Assembly (NCBI GenBank): GCA_041671005.1
Contig: JBAZCJ010000013.1
Span: 1-19,865 of the forward strand
Source of the DNA: JACRPI01 sp041671005
GTDB taxonomy: Archaea > Nanobdellota > Nanobdellia > Woesearchaeales > DSVV01
Reading direction: 5' to 3'
Length of the DNA: 19,865 nucleotides
Of the stretch, positions 6,922-14,193 are shown in pieces. The notes below the pieces were generated by a model. The model saw only the letters and a list, made by a program, of their open reading frames with translations. It searched no databases and was not told where the DNA came from. Made by a program: the position numbers and the translations under genes. How positions within the stretch are numbered: the stretch's first letter is position 1; every line of letters starts with the position of its first letter.

Positions 6922-7266
6922 TTAAAAAGATTCTCGTGCTTTAGATTTCCAAAGATTAAATGCAATAATTTGATAATCAACACTATTATAATCTTCATCA
7001 GCTTTTTTTTGATCAGGAATTAATGGAATCTGTGCAGTTTCTTTAGGTGCAGACGGTAAATCTTGGTCTCTATTTTGAACCCGAAGAATATGATTTGTAT
7101 CCATTGGTTTAATAATATCATCAGGATATGGTTCTTGATGTTTTTTTAATTTTTCAGGAACTTGCATTTTTTCTAAAGGAGATGCACGACTTATAATTTG
7201 TCCATTCTTATCTCTTTGTACACATTGATCAATAGAACCATTCATACAGTATAGAAGTACAAACAA
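6922..7266 (-). CDS. Short exported or membrane-anchored hypothetical protein with uncertain start
   Basis: A 114-residue protein if it begins at the TTG at 7266. I recognise no family. The body is charged and Pro-rich with predicted disorder, ending F-N-L-W-K-S-K-A-R. The frame stays open upstream to a stop at 7294-7296, and those codons continue a hydrophobic run (F-A-I-T-V-I-Y-L-F-V-L-L-Y-C) that resembles the core of a signal peptide or lipoprotein leader. Yet there is no ATG or GTG before it; the first ATG (7245) lies after it. A good TATA box (7301-7310) predicts transcription from about 7281, where the in-frame codon is ATC. Either a rare start codon is used, or the true start codon has been lost. 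The gene is convergent with the pseudouridine synthase, 17 nt apart. Confidence 0.5.
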   Translation of the reverse strand: MFVLLYCMNGSIDQCVQRDKNGQIISRASPLEKMQVPEKLKKHQEPYPDDIIKPMDTNHILRVQNRDQDLPSAPKETAQIPLIPDQKKADEDYNSVDYQIIAFNLWKSKARESF

Positions 7267-7300
7267 GTATATAACAGTGATTGCAAAGGAAGCTTAAAAA

Positions 7301-7310
7301 ATATATAAAA
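7301..7310 (-). promoter_or_regulatory. TATA box of the short exported protein gene
   Basis: Minus strand TTTTATATAT, centred near 7306. Expected transcription start is about 7280, upstream of the TTG at 7266 and next to an ATC codon in the same frame. Confidence 0.5.
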
Positions 7311-7366
7311 TTCGCCCACAACACATAGTGAATTCATATCAATCCTTTTCTTTCATTTCAATAATC

Positions 7367-7374
7367 TTTATAAA
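7367..7374 (+). promoter_or_regulatory. TATA box of the Ig-repeat lipoprotein gene
   Basis: TTTATAAA within CTTTATAAAG. Expected start is near 7397, giving a leader of about 26 nt that carries a weak GGAAG Shine-Dalgarno at 7416-7420, before the ATG at 7423. Confidence 0.6.
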
Positions 7375-7422
7375 GTTAGAAGGCAACCATTTTTTTATTA
7401 ACAAATATAGAGTGTGGAAGAA

Positions 7423-8613
7423 ATGAAGCGAATACTTTTATTGATATGTTTGTGTATTTTTCTTGTAGGATGTGGACAAAACACTGTGACTGTTGTTGAA
7501 GATTTATCAATGGCATCACCTGTTGAAGCTGACGAATTAGGTTCATCATATGTAAAAATAGTTGAATCTAATGAAACAAAAGAAGTAATAGAAACAACTG
7601 AACCTACAACAGAAGAACTTAACGAATTAGAAAAAAAAGTATTTCGTGAAGGAGATCTTATTAGTTTTGAACCTATAGGTACAGATCCTGATGGAGATAT
7701 TATTACATTTTCTTACAGCAAACCATTGGATAATGAAGGCCAATGGCAAACTCAAATTGGAGATGAAGGAACATATTTAGTCACAATTACAGCAAGCGAT
7801 GGCAAAACAGAAGTTGAAAAAAAAGTTGTATTGTTAATCCTTTCAACAAATAGAGCACCAAGCATTGATGACATAGAAGACATGACTGTAGCAGAAGGAG
7901 ACTTAATTACACTTCAACCAAAAGTTTTTGATTATAATGGAGATGAAGTACAAATAAAATATAGCAAACCATTTAATGAAAATGGCGAATGGCAAACAAC
8001 ATATGAAGATTCAGGAACATATGTAGTTAAAATAACTGCAAATGATTCTATAACGTCAACTGAAAAACAAATTACAATAATAGTCACAGATGTTAATAGA
8101 GCACCTGTTCTCGATGCATTAGAAGGAATTAATGCATATGCAGGAGATTTCATTGAAATAAAACCACATGCAGAAGATTCAGATGGAGATAGTGTTACGT
8201 ATACTTTTAGTTCTCCCTTATCTGTTGATGGAACATGGCAAACAACAGAAACTGATGAAGGAACATATACTATAGATGTTACTGCAGATGATGGGAAATC
8301 AGAAACAACACAACATGTAGAAGTAATATTAAATCATAAAAATAAAGCACCAGTAATTAGTATGGATGCATTAACAATAGAAGAAACACAACTTGTGACA
8401 TTAGAACCAACAATTACAGATTTAGAAGGAGACAGTTTTACTGTAACCTACAGTGAACCTTTTGATAACAATGGCACTTGGCAAACAGGTTATGACGATG
8501 CAGGAGAATATACTGTTGTAATTACTGCAACAGATAGCAAGAATGCAGTAAGTACAGTAGAAGTCAGCATCACAATAACAGATAAAAATAGAGCACCAAC
8601 GTTTAAAATTTAA
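7423..8613 (+). CDS. Surface lipoprotein with four Ig/cadherin-like repeats
   Basis: A 396-residue protein with a textbook lipoprotein signal: M-K-R, a hydrophobic core and lipobox L-V-G-C. A Thr/Glu-rich linker of about 45 residues follows, then four beta-sandwich repeats of exactly 82 residues. Each repeat has E-G-D at its start, an acidic D-x-D-G-D loop, Y-S-x-P, G-x-W-Q-T, D-x-G-T-Y and an alternating beta strand ending in T-A-x-D. They are separated by an N-R-A-P (or N-K-A-P) linker, and the protein ends just after a fourth NRAP. The acidic loops suggest calcium-stabilised stalk domains for adhesion or cell-surface structure. An in-frame GTG at 7414 would add three residues, but the ATG at 7423 is better placed after GGAAG. 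No catalytic domain is present. Confidence 0.88.
   Translation: MKRILLLICLCIFLVGCGQNTVTVVEDLSMASPVEADELGSSYVKIVESNETKEVIETTEPTTEELNELEKKVFREGDLISFEPIGTDPDGDIITFSYSKPLDNEGQWQTQIGDEGTYLVTITASDGKTEVEKKVVLLILSTNRAPSIDDIEDMTVAEGDLITLQPKVFDYNGDEVQIKYSKPFNENGEWQTTYEDSGTYVVKITANDSITSTEKQITIIVTDVNRAPVLDALEGINAYAGDFIEIKPHAEDSDGDSVTYTFSSPLSVDGTWQTTETDEGTYTIDVTADDGKSETTQHVEVILNHKNKAPVISMDALTIEETQLVTLEPTITDLEGDSFTVTYSEPFDNNGTWQTGYDDAGEYTVVITATDSKNAVSTVEVSITITDKNRAPTFKI
7605..8600 (+). repeat. Four 246-bp coding repeats (Ig-like domains)
   Basis: The NRAP/NKAP linker codons (tagagcacc or taaagcacc) recur at 7851, 8097, 8343 and 8589, a spacing of exactly 246 bp each time. The DNA between them has diverged, so the repeats are old at nucleotide level while length has been strictly kept. 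Confidence 0.85.
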
Positions 8614-8623
8614 TTATGCTTTA

Positions 8624-8631
8624 TTTTTTTT
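8624..8631 (+). terminator. Poly-T terminator after the Ig-repeat lipoprotein gene
   Basis: An 8-T run 10 nt after the stop codon, with further T-rich stretches to 8700. The gap 8614-8754 is AT-only sequence with T-runs and holds no ORF. Confidence 0.5.
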
Positions 8632-8754
8632 GTATTTTTAATTATTTTTATATTTTAACTATTTTTATGTTTTAATTAAGATTATATTTTAATTATTCTT
8701 AAGTTTAATAAGTTATATTTATTTTTATTAAAATTCATTAAATTATTTATTATA

Positions 8755-9201
8755 TTAATGAACTACATCAGTTTCAAAAAGATTAAGAATTACATGATAT
8801 GTAGTTTCACAATCTCGTCTAGGTTTAAATTCAGTTGTTGTTCCGTCAGCATTTGAAAGCAAACCTGATTCTAAATTACCATCAGCATTATCATCAAAAA
8901 GAGACGCATTTCCAACTTTAATGGAAATTGTGTCATCATGATAATTACGAGGTTCTCCTTTAGGAACATAACAAATACGCACATCTAATGGTTCTGGATT
9001 TTCAGTTGTTGACATTTGAAGATCTCTACAAAAAGAATTTGAAGCAACAGAAGGTAATGGTTCTGTAATCAGATAATCAACTAAATGTGTTATATTATCA
9101 TCATACATATTATGAGGCTTATACAAATTATGATTTTTATACCCCTGAGAAGTATGAAAACATCCTGCTATAAGAACAACTAAAGGCAAAAATGATCTCA
9201 T
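8755..9201 (-). CDS. Small lipoprotein with an Asp-rich DxNxDG motif
   Basis: A 148-residue exported protein. M-R-S-F-L-P-L-V-V-L-I-A-G-C is a good lipoprotein leader. The mature part has a D-D-N-A-D-G-N-L-E segment, a calcium-loop-like pattern resembling those of the two exported proteins at 18118-19730, and several Cys that could form disulphides. I recognise no family. The frame extends to an ATG at 9240, but the ATG at 9201 is preferred: it starts the signal peptide directly and lies 26 nt after a TATA box. It is divergent from the NAD+ synthetase gene, with the two promoters about 60 nt apart. Confidence 0.75.
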   Translation of the reverse strand: MRSFLPLVVLIAGCFHTSQGYKNHNLYKPHNMYDDNITHLVDYLITEPLPSVASNSFCRDLQMSTTENPEPLDVRICYVPKGEPRNYHDDTISIKVGNASLFDDNADGNLESGLLSNADGTTTEFKPRRDCETTYHVILNLFETDVVH

Positions 9202-9222
9202 TTCCAATGAAAAATACAATTG

Positions 9223-9231
9223 ATTTATAAG
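9223..9231 (-). promoter_or_regulatory. TATA box of the small lipoprotein gene
   Basis: Minus strand CTTATAAAT, centred about 26 nt before the ATG at 9201. It supports a leaderless transcript and argues against the upstream ATG at 9240. Confidence 0.65.
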
Positions 9232-9289
9232 ATGTGTCACTTTTAAATAACTAAAGACACACTAACTACTCTCCAATGCTCCTACAATA

Positions 9290-9297
9290 TTTATATA
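9290..9297 (+). promoter_or_regulatory. TATA box of the NAD+ synthetase gene
   Basis: TTTATATA centred 26.5 nt before the ATG at 9320. The transcript is predicted to start at or next to the start codon. Confidence 0.65.
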
Positions 9298-9319
9298 ATT
9301 GTAATCCTTAAAAAAAGCA

Positions 9320-10996
9320 ATGAGTAACAAAAAAAGCAGAGTCAAAGCTAAAATCAAGCAAAAACAGAAAATACAAAAAAAAGCAAAAAATAGTGTAAAA
9401 AGGCAAAATTCACAACAAATAGCGCAAAAAACATCACCATTTCTTGTTGCAGTAGCACAAATAAATTCTAATGCTGGAGATATTAATGAAAATGCACGAA
9501 AAATTATAGCAACAATAGATAAAGCAAAACAAAATAATGCACAGCTTGTTATTTTTCCTGAATTAACTGTTACAGGCTGGCCAGTAGAAGACCTTCTTCT
9601 CAGACCTGATTTTATTGACAAAAATATGCAGAAATTTATTGAAATTGTCAATGCAACAAAAGGAATTAGTTGTATTTTTGGATTTGTAAATAAAGCAAAT
9701 AAAAGTGTATACAATGCAGTTGCTTATGTCAAAGATCAAAAGATTATGGGAATTGGAAATAAAATTCACCCTACAAATCTATTTACATCTGAACAAATAT
9801 CAGACATATTTACTGATGGTACAAAACGAATAGGAATTGTTATTGCAAATGATACTGAAGAAGATAATACAATCCAACAACTCATAGCAAAAGGCATAGA
9901 TATGCTTGTTATTATTTCCACTTCACAATATTCATTGAATAAAGATCCAGAACAATATATCCTTCCTCTTGCAAAAAAATATACAATTCCAGTAATATAT
10001 TGCAACAGTGTAGGAAGCCAAAGTGGCATAATATATAGTGGGGGAAGTTTTGTTACGGATAAAAATGGAACAGTAATAGTACGTGCAAAAAAATTTGGTG
10101 AAGAAATAGTTTTAGCAGATATCAGTAAATCAGGAACACTATTTACTCCTCAAAAAAATCAAATTGAAGAGGTATATTCTGCACTTACATTAGGAATACG
10201 AGATTATTTTGCAAAAACAGGCCATCAAAAAGCACTTGTTGCAATCAGTGGCGGATTAGATTCATCTGTTACAGCAGCACTTGCAGTTCATTCGTTAGGT
10301 AAAGAAAATGTCATGGGATTATTTTTGCCCTCAAAAATAACATCAAAAGAAAGTGTACAAGACGCAAAAAGAATTTGTACAGCATTAGGAATTGAATGGA
10401 AAACAATTTCTATTGATTCATACGTCACACCATTTGCAAAAGCAGCAGGCCTCAAATATGAAAAAAAGAATATTAGTTTTATAGAACAAAATATACAAGC
10501 ACGAGTGCGAGCACATTTACTTATGATTTATGCAAATAAAAATAATCTTCTTCTGCTTTCATCATTAAATAAAACAGATATCGCAACAGGTTATTTTACA
10601 ATGTATGGAGAAAGTGTTGGTGCATTTTTACCGTTAGGTGATTTATGGAAATCAGATGTCATGAAAATCGCACAATACATAAACAAACAAAAAAGAATAA
10701 TTGCAGAATCAATTCTCAAAAAACAACCAAGTGCAGAATTACGACCTAACCAAAAAGACAGCGATGATCTTCCCCAATATGAAATTTTAGACAAAATTCT
10801 AGAATTATACGTTGTGCAGAAAAAAGATATATATGAAATTACAAAAATGGGTTTTGATAGTGATATGGTCCACAAAATTGCATATCTAGTCATGAAAAAT
10901 GAATTTAAAAGACGAACATTACCGTTCAGCATAGCAATAACATCATGTTCGTTTAATTCTATGAAACTACCTGTTGTAAGTGGCTGGAAAGGATAA
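9320..10996 (+). CDS. nadE: NAD+ synthetase with fused, probably inactive glutaminase (nitrilase) domain
   Basis: 558 residues. Residues 1-40 are a Lys/Gln-rich basic extension. Residues about 42-290 form a nitrilase-fold domain that in glutamine-dependent NadE releases ammonia from glutamine. Of its Glu-Lys-Cys triad, E81 (F-P-E-L-T-V-T-G) and K148 are present, but the Cys of the usual G-x-x-I-C-E-D motif is Ala176 (G-I-V-I-A-N-D). The synthetase domain (about 295-558) is intact: S-G-G-L-D-S-S P-loop, N-I-Q-A-R-V-R, N-K-T-D, G-Y-F-T-M-Y-G-E-S, Q-P-S-A-E-L-R-P and K-R-R-T-L-P. It should convert deamido-NAD+ to NAD+ using ATP, most likely with free ammonia. The start is fixed by a TATA box 26 nt upstream. 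Identity is very secure; loss of glutaminase activity is inferred from one residue. Confidence 0.93.
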   Translation: MSNKKSRVKAKIKQKQKIQKKAKNSVKRQNSQQIAQKTSPFLVAVAQINSNAGDINENARKIIATIDKAKQNNAQLVIFPELTVTGWPVEDLLLRPDFIDKNMQKFIEIVNATKGISCIFGFVNKANKSVYNAVAYVKDQKIMGIGNKIHPTNLFTSEQISDIFTDGTKRIGIVIANDTEEDNTIQQLIAKGIDMLVIISTSQYSLNKDPEQYILPLAKKYTIPVIYCNSVGSQSGIIYSGGSFVTDKNGTVIVRAKKFGEEIVLADISKSGTLFTPQKNQIEEVYSALTLGIRDYFAKTGHQKALVAISGGLDSSVTAALAVHSLGKENVMGLFLPSKITSKESVQDAKRICTALGIEWKTISIDSYVTPFAKAAGLKYEKKNISFIEQNIQARVRAHLLMIYANKNNLLLLSSLNKTDIATGYFTMYGESVGAFLPLGDLWKSDVMKIAQYINKQKRIIAESILKKQPSAELRPNQKDSDDLPQYEILDKILELYVVQKKDIYEITKMGFDSDMVHKIAYLVMKNEFKRRTLPFSIAITSCSFNSMKLPVVSGWKG

Positions 10997-11039
10997 AATA
11001 ATCCCAATCACTACAAGCAATAGGATAAATTCAAAACAA

Positions 11040-11047
11040 TTTATATA
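11040..11047 (+). promoter_or_regulatory. TATA box of the Asn-rich secreted protein gene
   Basis: TTTATATA centred 26.5 nt before the ATG at 11070, indicating a leaderless transcript. Confidence 0.65.
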
Positions 11048-11069
11048 GAAAAAGATATGCCTCAAATAA

Positions 11070-11732
11070 ATGAAAAAAATATTAATACTATTTTTTTGTA
11101 TCTTTCTCTTATGCTTCTCTGTGCATGCACAAAGATTTTCAACTAGTTCAACAAACACAATTTCTCCTATAACAAGTATCACCATAAACCTAACTTCTGA
11201 AACAACAACAGATTCACCCACCAAAGAAAAAACAACAATAAATGATGAAGTTATAAATACATTAAACCAAATCGACGAACAAACAATTGATTTATTAGAC
11301 AATGTAATTAATGCAAGTTCAGCTAGTTTAGACAGTGATGAAAATGTTAGTTTTGACAATACTGATCTTGATGAAGAAAATAATAAACAGAATAATGAAA
11401 AAAATAATAATAATAATAATTTAGAAAATAATTCTGAGATTCAAATAATAACAGGTTTAGAATCTATTCCTACAGAAATAATTGTTTCAGAAATATCTGA
11501 AGAAACTAATTATGAATCTCCACATGAAGAAAAAACAACTGCACAAATTATAGATATTAAAAAAGATGAAAAAAATAAATTAACTACAATTACAGTTGAA
11601 GAAACATTTAATTTATTTTGGTTTATACCCGTAAATATAACCAGTGAATATACTTTTAATGAAAATGGAACTGTTGTTAACAAACCATGGTATTCTTGGT
11701 TAGAAATATTATCTTATCCAAATAATAAATAA
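11070..11732 (+). CDS. Secreted protein with Thr/Ser- and Asn-rich linker
   Basis: A 220-residue protein with a strong signal peptide (M-K-K, hydrophobic core, cleavage after V-H-A). Residues about 22-55 are Ser/Thr-rich, and residues about 95-125 form an Asp/Glu then Asn-rich low-complexity tract with a run of six Asn. The C-terminal 90 residues look folded, with beta strands and a W-F-I-P-V-N segment. Several N-x-S/T sequons (for example N-I-T-S) could be N-glycosylated, as is common for archaeal surface proteins. I recognise no family. It is convergent with the tandem asparaginase gene, 59 nt away. Confidence 0.75.
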   Translation: MKKILILFFCIFLLCFSVHAQRFSTSSTNTISPITSITINLTSETTTDSPTKEKTTINDEVINTLNQIDEQTIDLLDNVINASSASLDSDENVSFDNTDLDEENNKQNNEKNNNNNNLENNSEIQIITGLESIPTEIIVSEISEETNYESPHEEKTTAQIIDIKKDEKNKLTTITVEETFNLFWFIPVNITSEYTFNENGTVVNKPWYSWLEILSYPNNK

Positions 11733-11791
11733 AGAAAATAAAAATATTTAATAATTTAAAAGTTTATGTGAATAAAAGAAAAAGCCAATAT

Positions 11792-14107
11792 TTACACTCC
11801 CTTAAACCGTGCATATATCTTTCTTGCTTGAATACAAAATTCTGAATCAATTTCTCCAGCAAGATTTGTATAAAGAATATCAATAACTGCACCTAACTTT
11901 GCTTTATCTGTTAAACCTGCATAATTAGCTTTACCTAAAGCATATCTTAATTTTTGAAAAGCAGCATCTGTAGTCATAGGACCTAAAGCAATAGCGCCTG
12001 CTTTAATTATTTCTCCTGGAATTCCTTCGGTAGATAAATCTGCTGAACCATATTCTGGTGTAGAAACATACGCAATTATTTTACCATTTTTTACTGCAGT
12101 GTGTATATGTGCAACCATTTCTAGTGATAATTCTCCTAAATCATACGCTCCAATTAAAATTCCAGAAACATCAGCAGCATTAACATATCTTTCAAATTGT
12201 TTAACATTAGATGGAAATGGATTAACTTCATGATACACAACGTTATGATCATATTCTGTAAAAACATTAAATGCACCATCAATTGAATATTGATTTCGTT
12301 TAAATGGCCTGATTGAAGTTCCAATCGAACCAGCTGACCTATAATTCCCTGCAGCCCTAAATGCACTAATTCCATATTCATCTACTTTTACTGCAGTAGG
12401 ACCATCAATAATATGTTGGCCAAAAACAACTTTTACACCTCGACCAGTAGAAGGATGTAACCCAACTTCAATTGCTGCTGCAATATTCTCTGATAAGTCT
12501 GTATAACTGTGATCAAACCCAGCTCTTTGTGAACCTGTAAGAATTAAAGGGATATCTAAATTTTCTAGCATAAATGAAAGATCTGCAGCTGCCTCAGCCA
12601 TTGTATCTGTTCCATGTGTTACAACAATAATGTCATAATCTTTTCTATGTCTTTGTACTGCTTTTGCAATTGGCACTCTATGTGGATGATGTCTTAATTG
12701 ACTGCTTTCTTCATTCATTAAAGGCATGTAATCAATATTTGCAAGAAATTTTAAACCTGGAAGAACATCAAGTAAATCAGAAAATGATTTTGCAGATGGC
12801 CTCACAATTCCATCGGAACATTCTTCTTCAGCTGCAGTTCCACCAGTTGCAATAATTAATACCCGGGGTTGTTGAGGAACATAACAATACGTTTGAATTG
12901 GAATATCATCAAATAAATCTTTATCCTCAGCAATAAGAGGAAGAGCTACATGAGATAATGTTTGAGTATATACTTCAGTATATCCTGCGCTATTTTTAAC
13001 ATTTTCACAAAATCGTTCAGAGGTTTCACCTGCATAATTTGTATGAAGAATCTTTCTTGTTCCATCCATTCTTATTGAAATCCCTAAAGATCTATAAGAA
13101 TTAACTAAACCCAATGCAAACATTAATTTTGGAAGAGCAGCTTCTTTTGTTGTATTACCTAAAGATATTGCTCCTGCTTGAAGTGCTTCATTGCCAACAC
13201 CATATAATCCCATATCTGCACTTCCATGAGTGCATGTTGTTATCACTGCAACAGGTTTGCCAAATTCAAACACAGCACGTTTAATTCCTGGTAAATATAC
13301 AGAAGGAATATTTCCTGCACCAAATGTTTCAAGAACAATTCCAGAAACCTTTGGATCATTAACAAGATTATAAAAATGATTTGGATCTGTGTCAGATTTA
13401 ATAGGATAATGAACAACATTTCTATCTAAATGATAAAGTAATTCTCCTTTTCTTAAAACAGCATCGCTAGGCCAATGAATAGGTGACCAAGATTCAAATG
13501 GAACAAAAGCACCATACCCAAATTTTCCAATTTCAGGTGCTTTTGGTGCAAAAAAAGGATTTCGCGTATCTGTACCAATGTTAACAACATTTGTTCCATA
13601 AATTAATTTATCACCAAACGCCACAGTTACTCCACTAATTGTATGAGGACCATATTTAACAACATCTAATGCATTTGAAAAATTACGTCTAAAATCAGTT
13701 CGTGCATGCTGTGCAGATAAAGATGCACCTGTAAAAATAATTGGCATTTTTTCATCACCTAACATAAAAGCCAATGATGATGCAATGTAAGGTAATGTAT
13801 GCGTACCACTGATTATAACAACCCCTTCATAATATTCCCTATTGTTAACAATTATTTGCGCAAGTGCTTCGATATCATCAAGAGTAATATTTGCACTATT
13901 TTTTCTGTCAGTATCAAGATAATCAATTTTTCCAAAAGAACAACGATAGATTCCATCTCTTTTAAGAGTATCCAAAACTTGTTCTAAACTTAATTCAGAT
14001 TCAGAACCTCTATATGGACGTTCAAATGCAGAACCACCTAGACCAATAACTAAAACTCTTTTTTCTAAACTTTCGTTTTCAGCAAATGTTTTTATTTCTG
14101 TTTTCAT
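11792..14107 (-). CDS. Tandem (two-domain) asparaginase-family protein
   Basis: 771 residues made of two asparaginase/glutaminase-type domains in one chain. The C-terminal domain (from about 415) has the full catalytic set: A-T-G-G-T (Thr424), T-H-G-T-D-T (Thr500, Asp501) and Lys574 (A-V-K-V). It should hydrolyse asparagine or a related amide. The N-terminal domain (about 16-370) keeps the fold landmarks, including G-A-G-N-I-P and the C-terminal G-x-D/N-T-T-x-E-A-A, but has Ser26, Thr102, His103 and Asn176 at the equivalent places, so Thr, Asp and Lys are replaced. It is probably non-catalytic or altered in specificity. Asparaginases are usually one domain of about 330-420 residues, so this fusion is unusual. 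No signal peptide; cytoplasmic. It follows the micro-ORF by 5 nt without its own Shine-Dalgarno, suggesting translational coupling. Confidence 0.88.
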   Translation of the reverse strand: MKTEIKTFAENESLEKRVLVIGLGGSAFERPYRGSESELSLEQVLDTLKRDGIYRCSFGKIDYLDTDRKNSANITLDDIEALAQIIVNNREYYEGVVIISGTHTLPYIASSLAFMLGDEKMPIIFTGASLSAQHARTDFRRNFSNALDVVKYGPHTISGVTVAFGDKLIYGTNVVNIGTDTRNPFFAPKAPEIGKFGYGAFVPFESWSPIHWPSDAVLRKGELLYHLDRNVVHYPIKSDTDPNHFYNLVNDPKVSGIVLETFGAGNIPSVYLPGIKRAVFEFGKPVAVITTCTHGSADMGLYGVGNEALQAGAISLGNTTKEAALPKLMFALGLVNSYRSLGISIRMDGTRKILHTNYAGETSERFCENVKNSAGYTEVYTQTLSHVALPLIAEDKDLFDDIPIQTYCYVPQQPRVLIIATGGTAAEEECSDGIVRPSAKSFSDLLDVLPGLKFLANIDYMPLMNEESSQLRHHPHRVPIAKAVQRHRKDYDIIVVTHGTDTMAEAAADLSFMLENLDIPLILTGSQRAGFDHSYTDLSENIAAAIEVGLHPSTGRGVKVVFGQHIIDGPTAVKVDEYGISAFRAAGNYRSAGSIGTSIRPFKRNQYSIDGAFNVFTEYDHNVVYHEVNPFPSNVKQFERYVNAADVSGILIGAYDLGELSLEMVAHIHTAVKNGKIIAYVSTPEYGSADLSTEGIPGEIIKAGAIALGPMTTDAAFQKLRYALGKANYAGLTDKAKLGAVIDILYTNLAGEIDSEFCIQARKIYARFKGV

Positions 14108-14112
14108 GGTAG

Positions 14113-14184
14113 TTATTTATAAGAGCATTTTTTTTGAAATTCAGCAACATCAATTTGCCATTGAGATAAACTATAATATGTCAT
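14113..14184 (-). CDS. Candidate 23-residue micro-ORF between the asparaginase genes
   Basis: ATG at 14184 to TAA at 14113-14115, encoding 23 residues that start M-T-Y-Y-S-L-S-Q-W-Q. It has its own GTGAT Shine-Dalgarno-like site (14189-14193) overlapping the upstream stop, and its stop lies 5 nt before the ATG of the tandem asparaginase, which itself lacks a Shine-Dalgarno. The placement fits a leader or coupling peptide. No homologue is recognised and the length allows a chance ORF. Confidence 0.4.
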   Translation of the reverse strand: MTYYSLSQWQIDVAEFQKKCSYK

Positions 14185-14188
14185 TATT

Positions 14189-14193
14189 ATCAC
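14189..14193 (-). promoter_or_regulatory. Shine-Dalgarno-like site of the micro-ORF
   Basis: GTGAT on the minus strand, 4 nt before the ATG at 14184 and immediately after the stop codon of the upstream asparaginase-family gene. It is five bases of the archaeal GGTGAT consensus. Confidence 0.4.

Noticed and set aside
8632..8754. T-rich repeats between convergent genes as a possible small RNA
   Set aside because: It is almost pure A/T without a stable fold. Termination is enough to explain it.
9262..9714. 150-codon open frame on the minus strand opposite nadE
   Set aside because: It lies antisense to the strongly supported NadE N-terminus. Its Phe/Leu/Ile-rich product is the mirror of the Lys/Gln-rich coding strand, and it has no promoter of its own.
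10591..11359. Two minus-strand open frames across the 3' end of nadE and the Asn-rich gene
   Set aside because: Both are shadows of real plus-strand genes with odd composition and no family motifs.
11792..14107. GatD (tRNA amidotransferase subunit) as identity of the tandem asparaginase
   Set aside because: GatD has one asparaginase domain with a short N-terminal domain, and no GatE partner is present. The first half here is a second asparaginase fold.
14115..14124. TATA-like CTTATAAAT just before the tandem asparaginase ATG
   Set aside because: It is only about 12 nt from the ATG, so transcription would begin inside the gene. It is part of the micro-ORF codons.
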